A stretch of DNA of 64,000 nt from Streptomyces scabiei 87.22. GTDB taxonomy: Bacteria; Actinomycetota; Actinomycetes; Streptomycetales; Streptomycetaceae. The DNA lies in the NCBI RefSeq assembly GCF_000091305.1, contig NC_013929.1, positions 8,866,001 to 8,930,000 on the forward strand. The letters are read 5' to 3'. A program made the position numbers and the translations under genes. How positions within the stretch are numbered: the stretch's first letter is position 1; every line of letters begins with the position of its first letter. The notes under the pieces are model-generated. The model worked only from the letters and a program-made list of their open reading frames with translations. It searched no databases and had not been told where the DNA came from. Below are positions 17,711 through 26,915 of the stretch, piece after piece.

Positions 17711-18589
17711 ATGCAGATGAACACTCCGCCACGGAGCACGATTCGACTGACGCGTCGGGGCCGGGCCGCCCTCATCGCGGCCGGGGCCGTCGTGGCGGCC
17801 ACCGCCGTGGCGGTGCCGCTGCTGAGCGTGGAGAGCGGTGGCGGCGCGGACGAGCGCCCGACGTCACTGGTCATCCCGGAGGGCTGGCGCTCCGGCCAGG
17901 TCTACGAAGCCGTCGACAAGGCCCTCGCCCTGCCCGCGGGATCGACCAGGAAGTCCCTGCCGAAGGCGAGGCTGACACTTCCGGACGACGCCGAGGGCAA
18001 CCCCGAGGGCTACCTCTTCCCGGCGACCTATCCCGTGCGGGAGAAGGCGACCCCCGAGTCCCTGCTGGCCTCCATGGTCGAGACCGCGAACAAGAGGTTC
18101 AACGGCGGCCAGGTCACCGCCGGGGCCCAGCGCAACGCGATGAACGTCTACCAGGCGGTCACGATCGCGAGCATCGTCCAGGCCGAGGCGGCCACCGAGA
18201 AGGACATGGGCCGGGTGGCCCGGGTCATCTTCAACCGGCTGGAGCGCGGGATGCCGCTGCAGATGGACTCCACCATCAACTACGCGCTGAACCGCTCCAC
18301 GCTGGACACCAGCGTGAACGACACGAAGATCGACAGCCCGTACAACTCCTACCGGCGCATGGGCCTGCCCCCCACGCCGATCGCCAACCCGGGCGTGGCC
18401 GCGATGCGCGCGGCGGTCAGTCCTACGTCGGGCGACTGGCTGTACTTCGTCACGGTCAAGCCGGGCGACACCCGTTTCACGGCGAACTACCAGGAACACC
18501 TGCGCAACGTCGCCGAGTTCAACCAGAACCGGCGGAAGCCGTCGCCGTCCCTCGCGTCGACCCCGCCTCCTTCGCGGGCGGCCGGCTGA
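17711..18589 (+). CDS. mltG: Endolytic transglycosylase MltG / YceG-like (292 aa)
   Basis: Membrane-anchored lytic transglycosylase that cuts nascent glycan strands within peptidoglycan. One N-terminal anchor (about residues 18-38) is followed by the YceG core. The family motif EGYLFPATYPV is at 99-109, and the predicted catalytic Glu lies in TIASIVQAEA (Glu159). The substrate-groove stretch NRLERGMPLQMDSTINYAL and the C-terminal SPYNSYRRMGLPPTPIANPG are both conserved. It is shorter than typical MltG because the N-terminal LysM-like subdomain is reduced. It stands alone here, not in the usual context next to ruvX/aroE, so it is probably a second paralogue. Confidence 0.9.
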   Translation: MQMNTPPRSTIRLTRRGRAALIAAGAVVAATAVAVPLLSVESGGGADERPTSLVIPEGWRSGQVYEAVDKALALPAGSTRKSLPKARLTLPDDAEGNPEGYLFPATYPVREKATPESLLASMVETANKRFNGGQVTAGAQRNAMNVYQAVTIASIVQAEAATEKDMGRVARVIFNRLERGMPLQMDSTINYALNRSTLDTSVNDTKIDSPYNSYRRMGLPPTPIANPGVAAMRAAVSPTSGDWLYFVTVKPGDTRFTANYQEHLRNVAEFNQNRRKPSPSLASTPPPSRAAG

Positions 18590-18613
18590 CTCCCGCCCCG
18601 CCGACTCGGGACG

Positions 18614-19693
18614 TCAGACGGCGGCCACCGGCTCGCCCGCCAGCAGCCGCCTGATGTCCCGTACCGCCGCCCGTCCGGCACGGTTGGCGCCGATGGTGCT
18701 CGCCGAGGGGCCGTAGCCGACCAGATGGACCCGGGGGTCGGCGAGCGCGCGGGTGCCGTCGACGCGGATACCGCCGCCCGGCTCGCGCAGCCGCAGCGGC
18801 GCCAGATGGTCGACGGCGGCGCGGAAGCCGGTCGCCCAGAGGATGACGTCGGCGTCCACACGGCGGCCGTCGTCCCACTCCACGCCGTCGGGCGTGATCC
18901 GGTCGAACATCGGCAGCCGGTCCAGGACGCCGTCCGCGAGGCCCTGCCGGACGGCGTCGTTGAGCGGAAGACCCGTCACCGACACCACGCTCCTGGGCGG
19001 CAGCCCCTGCCGCACCCGCTCCTCCACCATGGCCACGGCCGCCCGTCCCGCACCCTCGTCGAACGGTCCCTCGCGGAAGACGGGCGGGCGCCGCGTCACC
19101 CAGGTCGTCGCGGCGGCGTACGTGGCGATCTCCAGCAGGTGCTGCGTGCCCGAGGCACCCCCGCCCACCACGACCACCCGCAGCCCCGCGAACTCCTCGG
19201 GCCCCGGGTACTGGGCGGTGTGCAACTGCCGCCCCCGGAAGGTCTCCTGGCCGGGATAGCGCGGCCAGAACGGCCGGTCCCAGGTGCCCGTCGCGTTGAT
19301 CAGCGCCCGCGTCGACCACGTACCGTCCGAGGTCTCCACCAGCAGCCGGCCGCCCTCGCCCTCGCGCACCGCGCGCACGTCCACGGGACGCCGTACCCGC
19401 AGGTCGAAGGTCTGCTCGTACGAATGGAAGTACGCGCTGACGACCTCGGCGGACGGCCGTGCCGGGTCGGCCCCCGTCAGCTCCATGCCGGGCAGCGCGT
19501 GCATCCCGTGCACCTTGCCGTACGTCAGCGAGGGCCAGCGGAACTGCCAGGCGCCGCCCGGACCGGGGGAGTGGTCCAGCACCACGAAGTCCCGCTCCGG
19601 CTCGAAGCCGGTCCGGCGCAGGTGGTAGGCCCCGGCCAGACCTGCCTGGCCGGCGCCGATGACGACTACCTCGACCTCGCGCGTGTTGTTCAC
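18614..19693 (-). CDS. Flavin-dependent NAD(P)H oxidoreductase, FMO-like (359 aa)
   Basis: Predicted FAD and NADPH-binding oxidoreductase of the flavin monooxygenase/thioredoxin-reductase-like superfamily. FAD site GAGQAGLAG is at residues 13-21; the second Rossmann motif VVVVGGGASG lies near residue 185. ATGTWDRP and the C-terminal LWATGFR are the family's ATG signatures. Length fits the short actinobacterial group that includes TrkA/CzcO-type proteins. Substrate is unknown; the reaction could be N- or S-oxygenation or simple NADPH oxidation. Convergent with mltG and divergent from yjbQ. Confidence 0.85.
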   Translation of the reverse strand: MNNTREVEVVVIGAGQAGLAGAYHLRRTGFEPERDFVVLDHSPGPGGAWQFRWPSLTYGKVHGMHALPGMELTGADPARPSAEVVSAYFHSYEQTFDLRVRRPVDVRAVREGEGGRLLVETSDGTWSTRALINATGTWDRPFWPRYPGQETFRGRQLHTAQYPGPEEFAGLRVVVVGGGASGTQHLLEIATYAAATTWVTRRPPVFREGPFDEGAGRAAVAMVEERVRQGLPPRSVVSVTGLPLNDAVRQGLADGVLDRLPMFDRITPDGVEWDDGRRVDADVILWATGFRAAVDHLAPLRLREPGGGIRVDGTRALADPRVHLVGYGPSASTIGANRAGRAAVRDIRRLLAGEPVAAV

Positions 19694-19834
19694 GTTTCTA
19701 CGAACAGTGGCCAGAGCGCGGATCTTCCCTCGGTGCGGGTGCGATCAGGCACACCCACTGGCACGAGTACCCCACACACAGGCCCGGGTCGGCCGTTCCC
19801 GCGCCGCGTCCACGGGGTGCGCGAGGATGGAGGC

Positions 19835-20257
19835 ATGTCCGACGCCTTCACCACCCGAGTCCTGAACATCGCCTCCGGATCCCGCGAGCGGGTCGTCGAC
19901 CTGACCCGCGACTGTGAGGCGTTCCTCCGCGAGGCGGCAGCCGGGCGGAACGGCCTGCTCAACGTCTTCGTCCCGCACGCCACGGCCGGCATCGCCGTCA
20001 TCGAGACGGGCGCCGGCAGCGACGACGACCTCCTCGCCGCCCTCCGCACCCTCCTCCCCGCCGACGACCGCTGGCAGCACCGCCACGGCAGCCCCGGCCA
20101 CGGCCGCGACCACGTCCTGCCCGCCTTCGTGCCACCCCACGCCACCCTGCCGGTCGTCGACGGCAGGCTGGAACTGGGGACCTGGCAGTCGGTGTGCCTG
20201 GTGGACACCAACAAGGACAATCCCGACCGTCAGGTTCGGCTGAGCTTCCTGGGCTGA
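19835..20257 (+). CDS. yjbQ: YjbQ / UPF0047 protein (140 aa)
   Basis: Small protein of the UPF0047 family, often annotated secondary thiamine-phosphate synthase because some members show weak activity of that kind. Family marks are VFVPHATAGIAVIE, the acidic GAGSDDDL, HGSPGHGRDHVLPAF and the C-terminal LGTWQSVCLVDTNKDNPDRQ. ATG at 19835 follows GGATGGAGGC. Its last 55 bases recur at 30807 and, less exactly, at 56179, in the same direction, which points to this 3' end as an integration site. The gene itself is complete. Confidence 0.88.
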   Translation: MSDAFTTRVLNIASGSRERVVDLTRDCEAFLREAAAGRNGLLNVFVPHATAGIAVIETGAGSDDDLLAALRTLLPADDRWQHRHGSPGHGRDHVLPAFVPPHATLPVVDGRLELGTWQSVCLVDTNKDNPDRQVRLSFLG

Positions 20258-20258
20258 G
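20203..20258 (+). repeat. yjbQ 3' end, copy A of a direct repeat (candidate attachment site)
   Basis: This is the native end of yjbQ. Bases 20205-20248 are identical over 44 bases to 30809-30852, and 20205-20258 match with one mismatch. Weaker similarity continues to GTTCGAAACG at 20303. The third copy at 56179-56234 matches in 44 of 56 positions. All three face the same way. Confidence 0.8.
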
Positions 20259-20344
20259 TAAGATCGTCCTGGGTGTGGCCGCCAAATCTCCGTACCTTGC
20301 GTGTTCGAAACGGAGAAGCCTTGCGCGGTACGGACCTGAAGAAC

Positions 20345-20846
20345 ATGATCGAACGCCCGATGGAGCAGATCGCGGAGGCCGCAGGGCTGACAAGGATCAC
20401 GGTGCACCGCCGGTTCGCGAACCGGCGGTGCACTCCTCGAGGCGCTCGCAATCTCCGCCAAGGAGCAGCTCCTCGAAGCCATCGAGGAGGCTCGCCCCGG
20501 CGCCGCTCCCGCGCTCGTTGAGCTGCACCGGGTGACCGCGAACGTTCTACGGGTCAAAAGCAACTGGCGCTTCACCCTCAGTCACACCACTGTCCACACC
20601 GAGACCGCAGCTGCCCTCTGGGCCGAGATCGACTGCCATACCCGCAGACTCCTCCCCCGGGCCCAGGGTGAAGGGCTGCTCGCCCCGGAGGCGGATCTGG
20701 ACTGGGCGCGACAGGTGTACTACGCCCTGCCCAGCGAAGCCCTCGACAGGCCCGGCACCGACGAGGAGCCGGCCGACCAGGATCCGGACATGCTGGCCAC
20801 CCTCGTCATCGACACACTCCTGCACGGCGCAGGACCACACGGCTGA
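20345..20846 (+). pseudogene. TetR family regulator, truncated and frameshifted
   Basis: The remaining N-terminus MEQIAEAAGLTRITVHRRFA is a clear TetR helix-turn-helix. After FANR the frame shifts by one base and continues as LLEALAISAKEQLLEAIEEA, then LVELHRVTANVLRVKSNWRF and the ligand-domain tail to a stop at 20846. A single extra C within a perfect 32-bp palindrome at 20402-20433 would explain the shift. The first helix of the DNA-binding domain is also missing, lost at the junction with the yjbQ-end repeat. The gene is therefore broken in two ways. Confidence 0.8.
20402..20433. repeat. Perfect 32-bp palindrome
   Basis: GTGCACCGCCGGTTCG is followed directly by its exact complement. It sits on the helix-turn-helix codons of the broken tetR gene and coincides with the frameshift. 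Confidence 0.95.
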
Positions 20847-21406
20847 GCGGCCCCCTCGGCCAGACGCGAGATGCTCCAGGTACGCCCGATGTACAGCCCG
20901 GCTCGTCTGTCATCCCGGTTTCTGGCTCGGTATCCTGTGCGGAGCGTGGGGCTTGGTCCGTTCAAGGTGCCGTCGCGGAGCATGGCGAAGAGGACGTCTC
21001 GGCGTCTGGCGAGGCAGAGCAGGGCCTGGGACCAGCTCGCGGTGAACAGCCGCCTCGCCGCCGCCGGGCCACGGCGTCCTCGACTATGACGAGCTAAGGG
21101 ATCCGGGCCGGGATGGCCGCGGCTCCGGCGACGCAGGATCTCTTTTTGGTGGCAGCCGACGAGCCGTGGAACAGGCCGGTGATGGAGCACCTGCCCGTCC
21201 CCGAGGTCTCCGTCCTGGTGGCCGAGAGTAGGCACGGTGAGCGCGGCTGTCCGCAGACCCGGCCCTTTCCCCCAGGACGTCGTACCCCGCCACCATCAGA
21301 AGAAGACGGCGGTCGCCGACCCGGCGAAGTCCGGGCGCAACCCGCTGCGCGCCGACGGCGAGGACGCGCGGGTGACGGCCGCCGCGGGTGGAGGTCCCGT
21401 GGCCGC
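20847..21406. other. Degraded DNA with an IS110-like transposase relic
   Basis: No intact gene. On the minus strand at about 20945-21040 a frame reads ALLCLARRRDVLFAMLRDGT, which resembles the C-terminal end of IS110/IS116-type transposases. No catalytic part, terminal ends or second relic could be recognised in the rest. Confidence 0.45.
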
Positions 21407-21751
21407 TTACACGCGGAGCAGCCGCCCGGTGATCTCCCGGTACTCCCGCAGCGCGAACCGGAGCTCGGTGGACTGCCCCTCGGCATCCTGATCCTGCCAG
21501 CCCTCGCGCAGGCCCCGCCGCCGTTCCGCGAGGGCCTTCACCAGCGCGTCGGCCGCTGCGTCGAAGGCGACCTCGGCCTCCTCCAGCGCCTCGCGCGGGG
21601 TGTCCGGGAAGTGGTTGACGGCCTGCCCGAGGTGCCGGACGATCTTGTCCCGCTCGTCGGACGGGATCAGCGGTTCGGGACCCGGGGTGCGGCGCGCCGC
21701 AGAGCCCGAGGACCGGTCGTCGGGCTGCTGGGCGCGTGTCTGGTCGTACAT
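21407..21751 (-). CDS. Small hypothetical helical protein (114 aa)
   Basis: A conserved-looking Streptomyces protein without a known function. After a polar N-terminus it is almost all helix: LIPSDERDKIVRHLGQAVNH, PREALEEAEVAFDAAADALV, ALAERRRGLREGWQ, TELRFALREYREITGRLLRV. No signal peptide, membrane segment or catalytic motif is seen. Start is uncertain: ATG at 21751 or GTG at 21763; neither has a strong ribosome site. It is divergent from the SpoIIE-type phosphatase. 21752-22259 between them holds no recognisable gene. Confidence 0.6.
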   Translation of the reverse strand: MYDQTRAQQPDDRSSGSAARRTPGPEPLIPSDERDKIVRHLGQAVNHFPDTPREALEEAEVAFDAAADALVKALAERRRGLREGWQDQDAEGQSTELRFALREYREITGRLLRV

Positions 21752-22259
21752 CGTCGTCTGCACCGTTTCCGTCGCGATGGCGTCACCGTCCGAGGTCGCC
21801 CTTCGCCTTCTCGACGGCTGCTCAGGGCCGCCGGAAGCCCGGTCGCCCCTGCTGTTCACGGTCCTGCGCCGTGTTGTCAGTCAACGCCCGGCGATCATCC
21901 GTGTCAACGCGGTCCGCCACCGGGCACACCTCGAACGGGACGGGCGGTCAACCGCAGCACTCGCGTGCGGGGCGCCGACCGCAGGCGCCCTCCTGAGACC
22001 TTCCGCTCTTCTCCCGCACTGTCGCGGGGCCGCGCTGTCGCTCGACGTCCGCCCGCCCCGCACCGAGGGTGCGCAGCCTCCATACCACTCGGCCTCGACG
22101 GCGTGCCGGTACAGAGCGGCGGGGCCCGCTGGTGTAGGCGAAGCGGCCCCGGGTGTTATTGAATGAGGTTTGCGGTCAGGAATCCCGGGACTCTGTCGCC
22201 CGGGTTCTGGTACGGCTCCGACGTGGTGCCGGGGTCTGCGAGCGAGCTGAGAGAGTCGT

Positions 22260-24422
22260 ATGGACTCCACCCCATCCCCCTCGTCTGCGTCACCGTTCGA
22301 CATGGTCAGCAGTGCTTTGGGCCAGTACATGCCAGTCGACGGAGCGGCAGCGGCCGCCGGTTCCGCCGACCCTCAGGGGGACAACGGCGCCCGCCGAGCC
22401 GTATCCGACAACCCGACGCCCGTCGGTCAGGAGCAAATCCTCGGCGCGGTCAATCTGGACCGGGACCTGAGAATCACCCGCTGCAATCTGGGCGCCCCGG
22501 TCTTCGCGGGGGTGGAGGCCGTGGCCGGGAGCCCTTTCGTCGATCTCCTGCCTCCCTCGGACGTACCGACGGTCACCCGGCGGCTGCGGCAGGTCCTCGA
22601 GACACGTGAGCCGCACGTCGCCCGTGTCCAGCGCCTGCGACGCGGCGACGGTTCGGAGCTGGTGGTGTCGATGAGCATCCTGGCCGCCGCGGCGCCTCAG
22701 GAGGGGCTGACCGTCTCCCTGATCGCCATGGCCAGGAGGCTGCACCTGTACGCCGCCGAGACAGCGATCGGCACCTCGTTGGACATCGGCGAGACCGCGC
22801 AGTCGCTGGCGGAGTCCCTGCTGGCCTGGGGTGACGTGACCGCCATCGACCTCGACTTCGCCGTGTGGACGGGTGAGGCGGTCACCGATCAGCCGCAGGG
22901 GCGCCTCCGGCTGCGGCGGGCGGCCCTGGTGCCGGACCGGGCGTGGCCCGACGGCTATGTGACCCCGGGCGACGATCTTCCCGGCGACGCGAGTCGGCTG
23001 TTGTCGCAGGCCATACGGCGTGACGATGCCGCGCAGGCCGTCGTCGTACCCGACCGGGAAACGATCGAACGGGTGCTCGGCAGTCCTCGGCTGGTACGCG
23101 CCCTGGTGCCCGGCGACGAGGCGATGGCCGTGGTGTGCATACCGCTGGTCCTGGACGGCACGCCGCCCGTCGTCCTGGGTGTCGCGGAGGTCTGGCGGCG
23201 GGCGGACCGCCCCTTCGTGGACAGCGAGCTGCTCGACCTGCAGGAATTGGTGGCCAGGACCTCCCACCACGTGGACCTGGCCCGTCAGCACCAGCGCGAG
23301 CACACACAGGTACTGGCCTTGCAGCGCCGACTGCTGCCACGGTCCGGCGGCGACACCGTCCAGACGGCCAGCGTCTACCAGCCCGCCACCCCCGACAGCG
23401 CGGGCGTCGGCGGCGACTGGGTGAACAGCTTTCCGCTGCCGGACGGCCGTACCGCGCTGGTGGTCGGAGACGTCGTCGGGCACGGGCTGGGCGCCGCGGC
23501 GACCATGGGACAGCTGAGCATGGAGGCCCGCGCGCTGCTGTCAGCAGGGCTTGCGCCCGACGAGGTCCTGGAGCACCTGGACGAGACCGTGTCGCTGCTG
23601 GACGACGCGGAGTCCGGGTTGGCTGCCGGTTACAGCGCCCTCGGGTCGACCTGCTGCATCGCCGTGTACGACCCGGTCAGCCACCACGTGGCGGTGGCCA
23701 GCGCCGGCCACCTTCCCCCGGTCCTGGTACCCCCGGGCGGCCCCGCCGGCCCGGTCGCGATACGCCCCCACCCCGGGCTGGGCGCCGAGTTCGCGCTGCG
23801 GGAGCCGTACGACGTGTACGCGTTCTGTGCGCCCCCGGGCTCGCTGCTCGCCCTCTACACCGACGGCCTGGTGGAGGATCCCGCCCTGTCGATCGACGAA
23901 GGCATCGACAGGCTGACGGACGCCGTGTCCTCGGTGCACCCGTGGGACGCCCTGGAGCAGGCCGCGCGGCGCGTGGTCTCGGCGGTGGCGCCGAGGCGTC
24001 GGCGCGACGACGTGACTCTGCTGATCGCCCGCATGATCGGCTACCGCAAGGGGGACACCGCGACGTGGCGTCTGCCCGCCCGCGGCGACGCGGCCGCCCG
24101 GGCCCGCGCACTGGTCTCCGAGCTGCTGGGGCAGTGGGGTACCAGAGAGCACACCAGGGACAGCGTGCTGCTGGTGGTCGACGAACTGGTCGCCAACGCG
24201 GTCCGCTTCGCCGGCGGACCCATCACGGTACGGCTGATCAGGACCGGTCACGGGCTGCTGTGCGAGGTGGGTGACACCGGCAACGGCCGGCCGCGACTGG
24301 GCCCGGGCGGGCTCCTCGACGACGCCGGCCGTGGCCTGCACGTAGTGCATGGGCTCACCACCCGTTGGGGGGTGCGGTGGACGGACACCGGGAAGGTGGT
24401 GTGGGCTTCGGTCGAGCGGTGA
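22260..24422 (+). CDS. PAS-GAF-SpoIIE phosphatase with HATPase domain (720 aa)
   Basis: Multidomain signalling protein. A PAS-like region (about 50-150) is followed by a GAF-like sensor (about 165-350). A SpoIIE/PP2C serine phosphatase (about 370-575) shows VGGDWVNSFPLPDGRTALVV, GDVVGHGLGAAATMGQL and the late DDVTLL acidic motif. A C-terminal RsbW-like histidine-kinase ATPase (about 590-720) shows N-box DELVANAVRFA and G-box DTGNGRP. In actinobacteria such proteins act in anti-sigma/anti-anti-sigma switches, usually with an STAS partner; none is adjacent. The sensor ligand is unknown. It starts at ATG 22260 with GAGCTGAGAGAG upstream. Confidence 0.9.
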   Translation: MDSTPSPSSASPFDMVSSALGQYMPVDGAAAAAGSADPQGDNGARRAVSDNPTPVGQEQILGAVNLDRDLRITRCNLGAPVFAGVEAVAGSPFVDLLPPSDVPTVTRRLRQVLETREPHVARVQRLRRGDGSELVVSMSILAAAAPQEGLTVSLIAMARRLHLYAAETAIGTSLDIGETAQSLAESLLAWGDVTAIDLDFAVWTGEAVTDQPQGRLRLRRAALVPDRAWPDGYVTPGDDLPGDASRLLSQAIRRDDAAQAVVVPDRETIERVLGSPRLVRALVPGDEAMAVVCIPLVLDGTPPVVLGVAEVWRRADRPFVDSELLDLQELVARTSHHVDLARQHQREHTQVLALQRRLLPRSGGDTVQTASVYQPATPDSAGVGGDWVNSFPLPDGRTALVVGDVVGHGLGAAATMGQLSMEARALLSAGLAPDEVLEHLDETVSLLDDAESGLAAGYSALGSTCCIAVYDPVSHHVAVASAGHLPPVLVPPGGPAGPVAIRPHPGLGAEFALREPYDVYAFCAPPGSLLALYTDGLVEDPALSIDEGIDRLTDAVSSVHPWDALEQAARRVVSAVAPRRRRDDVTLLIARMIGYRKGDTATWRLPARGDAAARARALVSELLGQWGTREHTRDSVLLVVDELVANAVRFAGGPITVRLIRTGHGLLCEVGDTGNGRPRLGPGGLLDDAGRGLHVVHGLTTRWGVRWTDTGKVVWASVER

Positions 24423-24550
24423 CGGGGTGTCGGCCGGGTGGTGTCGGGGTTTCGGCTGGGCGGTGATGAGGCGTCAGCGGGCTGGTGGCGAGGCTCCGGC
24501 CGGGTGGTGGCGTTGCTTCGGCCGCGTGGTGACGGGGCGCCGGCCGGGCG
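24418..24550. repeat. Imperfect 20-24 bp tandem repeats after the phosphatase gene
   Basis: About six diverged units with the shape CGGCCGGGTGGTG-A/T-CG-GGG follow the stop codon and run to about 24550. They have no coding sense and lie between convergent genes (phosphatase and polyketide synthase). Confidence 0.55.
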
Positions 24551-24607
24551 GCGCGGGAGTTGTTCGTCGGGCGGCGGCACCGGCGTTACGAGGGGCGCGA
24601 GTCCGCC

Positions 24608-25792
24608 CTACAGCCACTCCCCTTCCAGGGCGGTGGCGGTGAGGCCCGGGGCAGCCGCGTACAGGACAGCACGGCTGCCCGCCTTCTGCCCGTCGTCGTA
24701 TGCCCTCCGCATGATGTCGAACACGGCGGCGCCTCCGCGGTTGCCGCTGGTGTAGCTGTCCCGGCTGTAGCGCAGGAGCCCCGACGGCCACCCGTCGGGC
24801 ATGGTCTGCTCCATGTACTCCAGCACACGCGTCCCGCCGGGGTGGGCGAGCAGAACGTCGGGGTGCCAGGAGCCAGGGGCATCCTGGTATCGGAGGCGCA
24901 ACCACTCCCACATCGCGGTGACCGTCTCCTGCACGGCGCGCGGCCCGCGCCGGTCCATCACGAAGTGTGTGCCGTCCTCCCGTGTGTCCAGGCGGTGCAG
25001 GTCCTGGGTGCCGGGCAGAGTGTGGTGCCAGGCGGCATCCAGCCGTAGTGTCGACTCGGGCCTCGGGCGGCCCGTGACCACCACGGCGACCGCGGTGTCC
25101 GCGAACAGCAACCGGACGATCAGGGATTCCAGAGTGTCGTCCGCGGGCTGGTAGGTCGTGCTCAGTGCCTCCGCGATCACGACCAGGACCACCCGGTCGG
25201 GGTCCGCGGCCACGAGATCCGCCGCCAGCGCCAGGGAGCGGGTCCCGGCTATGCACGCCCATTGCGTGGCCGGCAGCAGCAGCACGTCGCGCCGGAGCGG
25301 GAGTCTGTTGGCGAGGGAGACGTCCAGCCCTGGCAGTGCCGGGGTGGTGGAGTGACTGGTGATCAGACAGTCGACGTGCGCGGCGTCCAGTCCGGCGATC
25401 TGCAGGGCCCCGCGCGCCGCACGCTCACCGTAGGACTGCACTGCCGACCAGGCCGGAGCGGTGCGCTCCTGGACGGTCTGCGGTGCGGGTATCGCCTCAA
25501 GGGCGGCGATCACGCGATCCACGTCCTGTTCGGTGAACCCGTCACCGGCCAGCGCCTCTCGGGCCGGCCCGATGCCGACGGCCAGCAGGCCGCTTCCGCT
25601 GCCGGGCGCGACGGCGGCCTCCAACGGCAGCATCCAGCCACGGGTTTCGATGCCCGCACTGTCCGCGATGCCGTCGATGCGCGGCGCCCACGCCGCGTTC
25701 GGGTGCCGACCGCGCACTTCGTCCACGATCTGGCTGGTCCGCACGGCGTGCTTGCCGTGTATCACGGAAGGCGGGCACAGGTAAGCGGCCAT
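24608..25792 (-). CDS. Type III polyketide synthase (394 aa)
   Basis: Homodimeric chalcone-synthase-like enzyme that condenses malonyl-CoA units on an acyl starter. The catalytic triad is visible: Cys180 in ATQWACIAGTRSLALAADLV, His317 in LLAHPGGTRVLEYM and Asn351 in YTSGNRGGAAVFDI. The end PGLTATALEGEWL replaces the usual GPG-loop (GFGPGIT-like). ATG at 25792 follows AAAGGGG. Divergence from RppA (THN synthase) and germicidin synthases is large, so the product cannot be predicted. No tailoring oxygenase, methyltransferase or P450 gene is adjacent, so it is an orphan within an island. Confidence 0.88.
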   Translation of the reverse strand: MAAYLCPPSVIHGKHAVRTSQIVDEVRGRHPNAAWAPRIDGIADSAGIETRGWMLPLEAAVAPGSGSGLLAVGIGPAREALAGDGFTEQDVDRVIAALEAIPAPQTVQERTAPAWSAVQSYGERAARGALQIAGLDAAHVDCLITSHSTTPALPGLDVSLANRLPLRRDVLLLPATQWACIAGTRSLALAADLVAADPDRVVLVVIAEALSTTYQPADDTLESLIVRLLFADTAVAVVVTGRPRPESTLRLDAAWHHTLPGTQDLHRLDTREDGTHFVMDRRGPRAVQETVTAMWEWLRLRYQDAPGSWHPDVLLAHPGGTRVLEYMEQTMPDGWPSGLLRYSRDSYTSGNRGGAAVFDIMRRAYDDGQKAGSRAVLYAAAPGLTATALEGEWL

Positions 25793-26915
25793 GATTGGCC
25801 CCTTTCTACAGAGAACGAGGTTGATTGCCACGAGCGCTGTGTCATGGGCCACTTGGAGAAGATTCATTCGATTCCACGACAGTGCGCACCGGTTCAGGAC
25901 TCGGCGTCCGTTTCGAGCATGGATGTATTCGGGGCGTTTGCGCTGTGATCTGGGCAACTCAGGACGTTTAGCGATGCGTGACACGCCGCACACTGCGGCA
26001 GAGGGGGCCGGCGCGGTTCCGCGCCTGCCCGACATGCCACCGGTGGACCTCGCATCGCCGCCACCGCGGCTCACCACGGCCTGGCTGTCTTCCACGACGA
26101 GGAGCCCGGTGGTGCCGATCCGTAGCGTCCCACACCCGTAGGCGCGGTATCCCGGGTCATGAAACGCGGTGGTACGAGTTCGGCGAACCCGTGGTGCCCC
26201 TGGTAGGGCACGCGAGGAGCGGGGCGAGAAGTACGTCGAACTCATGGGCCGGGGAAGGGCCCCGACACGTGGCCCCGGGGCTGTGCGAAACCCAGCCGTC
26301 GGCAGAGGCGCCCTTGCCGTGGCCTGCGGCCGCGCAGGCGCGTCCACCGACGACGACTCCGCCGAGACCTTGGGCATGGGATGGGCATCAGACGCAGGGA
26401 GCTGGCATCACCAGGCTTCGATAGACCCGGTACGGCTGGGACGACGGCGTGGCCCAGGCCGAGTTCGGCAAGGAGCAGGGCCGTGTCCCAGTCGGCGACA
26501 CTTGTGTCCGAGCCGGTCCGGATCCCCCTTTCGGTGAAGACGGTGTCCAAATGGGCGCCGGAGGTGGAGTTCGGCGGTAGCCGGATAAGAACGGCTAACT
26601 CAATGACCGGAGTTTGCCGGTGGTGAAGGGTCGGCCCGCCGTGCGATCACCCACGCCGCGTTCGGCGTCCGGCTGCTCTGCCAAGTCGACGAGTTCAACC
26701 CCTCCCGGCAGGTAGGTGACGACTCCCTGACCTTGGCGTCGCCGACGTCGGAACGGGTTCGGCCATGACCGTCAGCGGGCAAGGCACTGAACCAGACTTG
26801 CTCTCCGCAACGGAACCATCACGAACGGCGCTCGCTGCATGCGAAAATCCCACAGATCGATCATCACCGTGGAGGGGGCGTACCACCCGCCGCGCCAGGG
26901 GAGGGGGAGCCCCGC
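25793..26915. other. 1.1-kb stretch without an intact gene
   Basis: Apart from the LysR fragment at 26425-26583 nothing is recognisable. Several open frames exist on both strands but their composition is that of shadow or decayed sequence. The promoter of the polyketide synthase must lie near 25793-25900, which is AT-richer (AACGAGGTTGATTGCC and nearby). Confidence 0.5.
26425..26583 (-). pseudogene. LysR-type regulator, fragment of the effector domain
   Basis: A 50-residue remnant reads LDTVFTERGIRTGSDTSVA then DWDTALLLAELGLGHAVVPA, matching the last third of LysR-type regulators, where VADWDTALLLAELGLG and AVVPA are characteristic. There is no DNA-binding domain nearby and the frame closes soon after. 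It is a transfer or decay relic. Confidence 0.65.

Noticed and set aside
20303..20312. GTTCGAAACG, a tRNA T-loop-like sequence after yjbQ (also at 30905)
   Set aside because: No acceptor stem, anticodon arm or D arm surrounds it, so it is not a tRNA. It is kept only as part of the repeat similarity.
20230..20451. Minus-strand short frame across the yjbQ end
   Set aside because: It is the complement of yjbQ and the tetR relic. Its similarity to frames at 30834 and 56206 only reflects the repeated yjbQ end.
25978..26424. Plus-strand open frames in the gap before the exonuclease gene
   Set aside because: No ribosome site, family motif or convincing codon pattern; probably decayed DNA.
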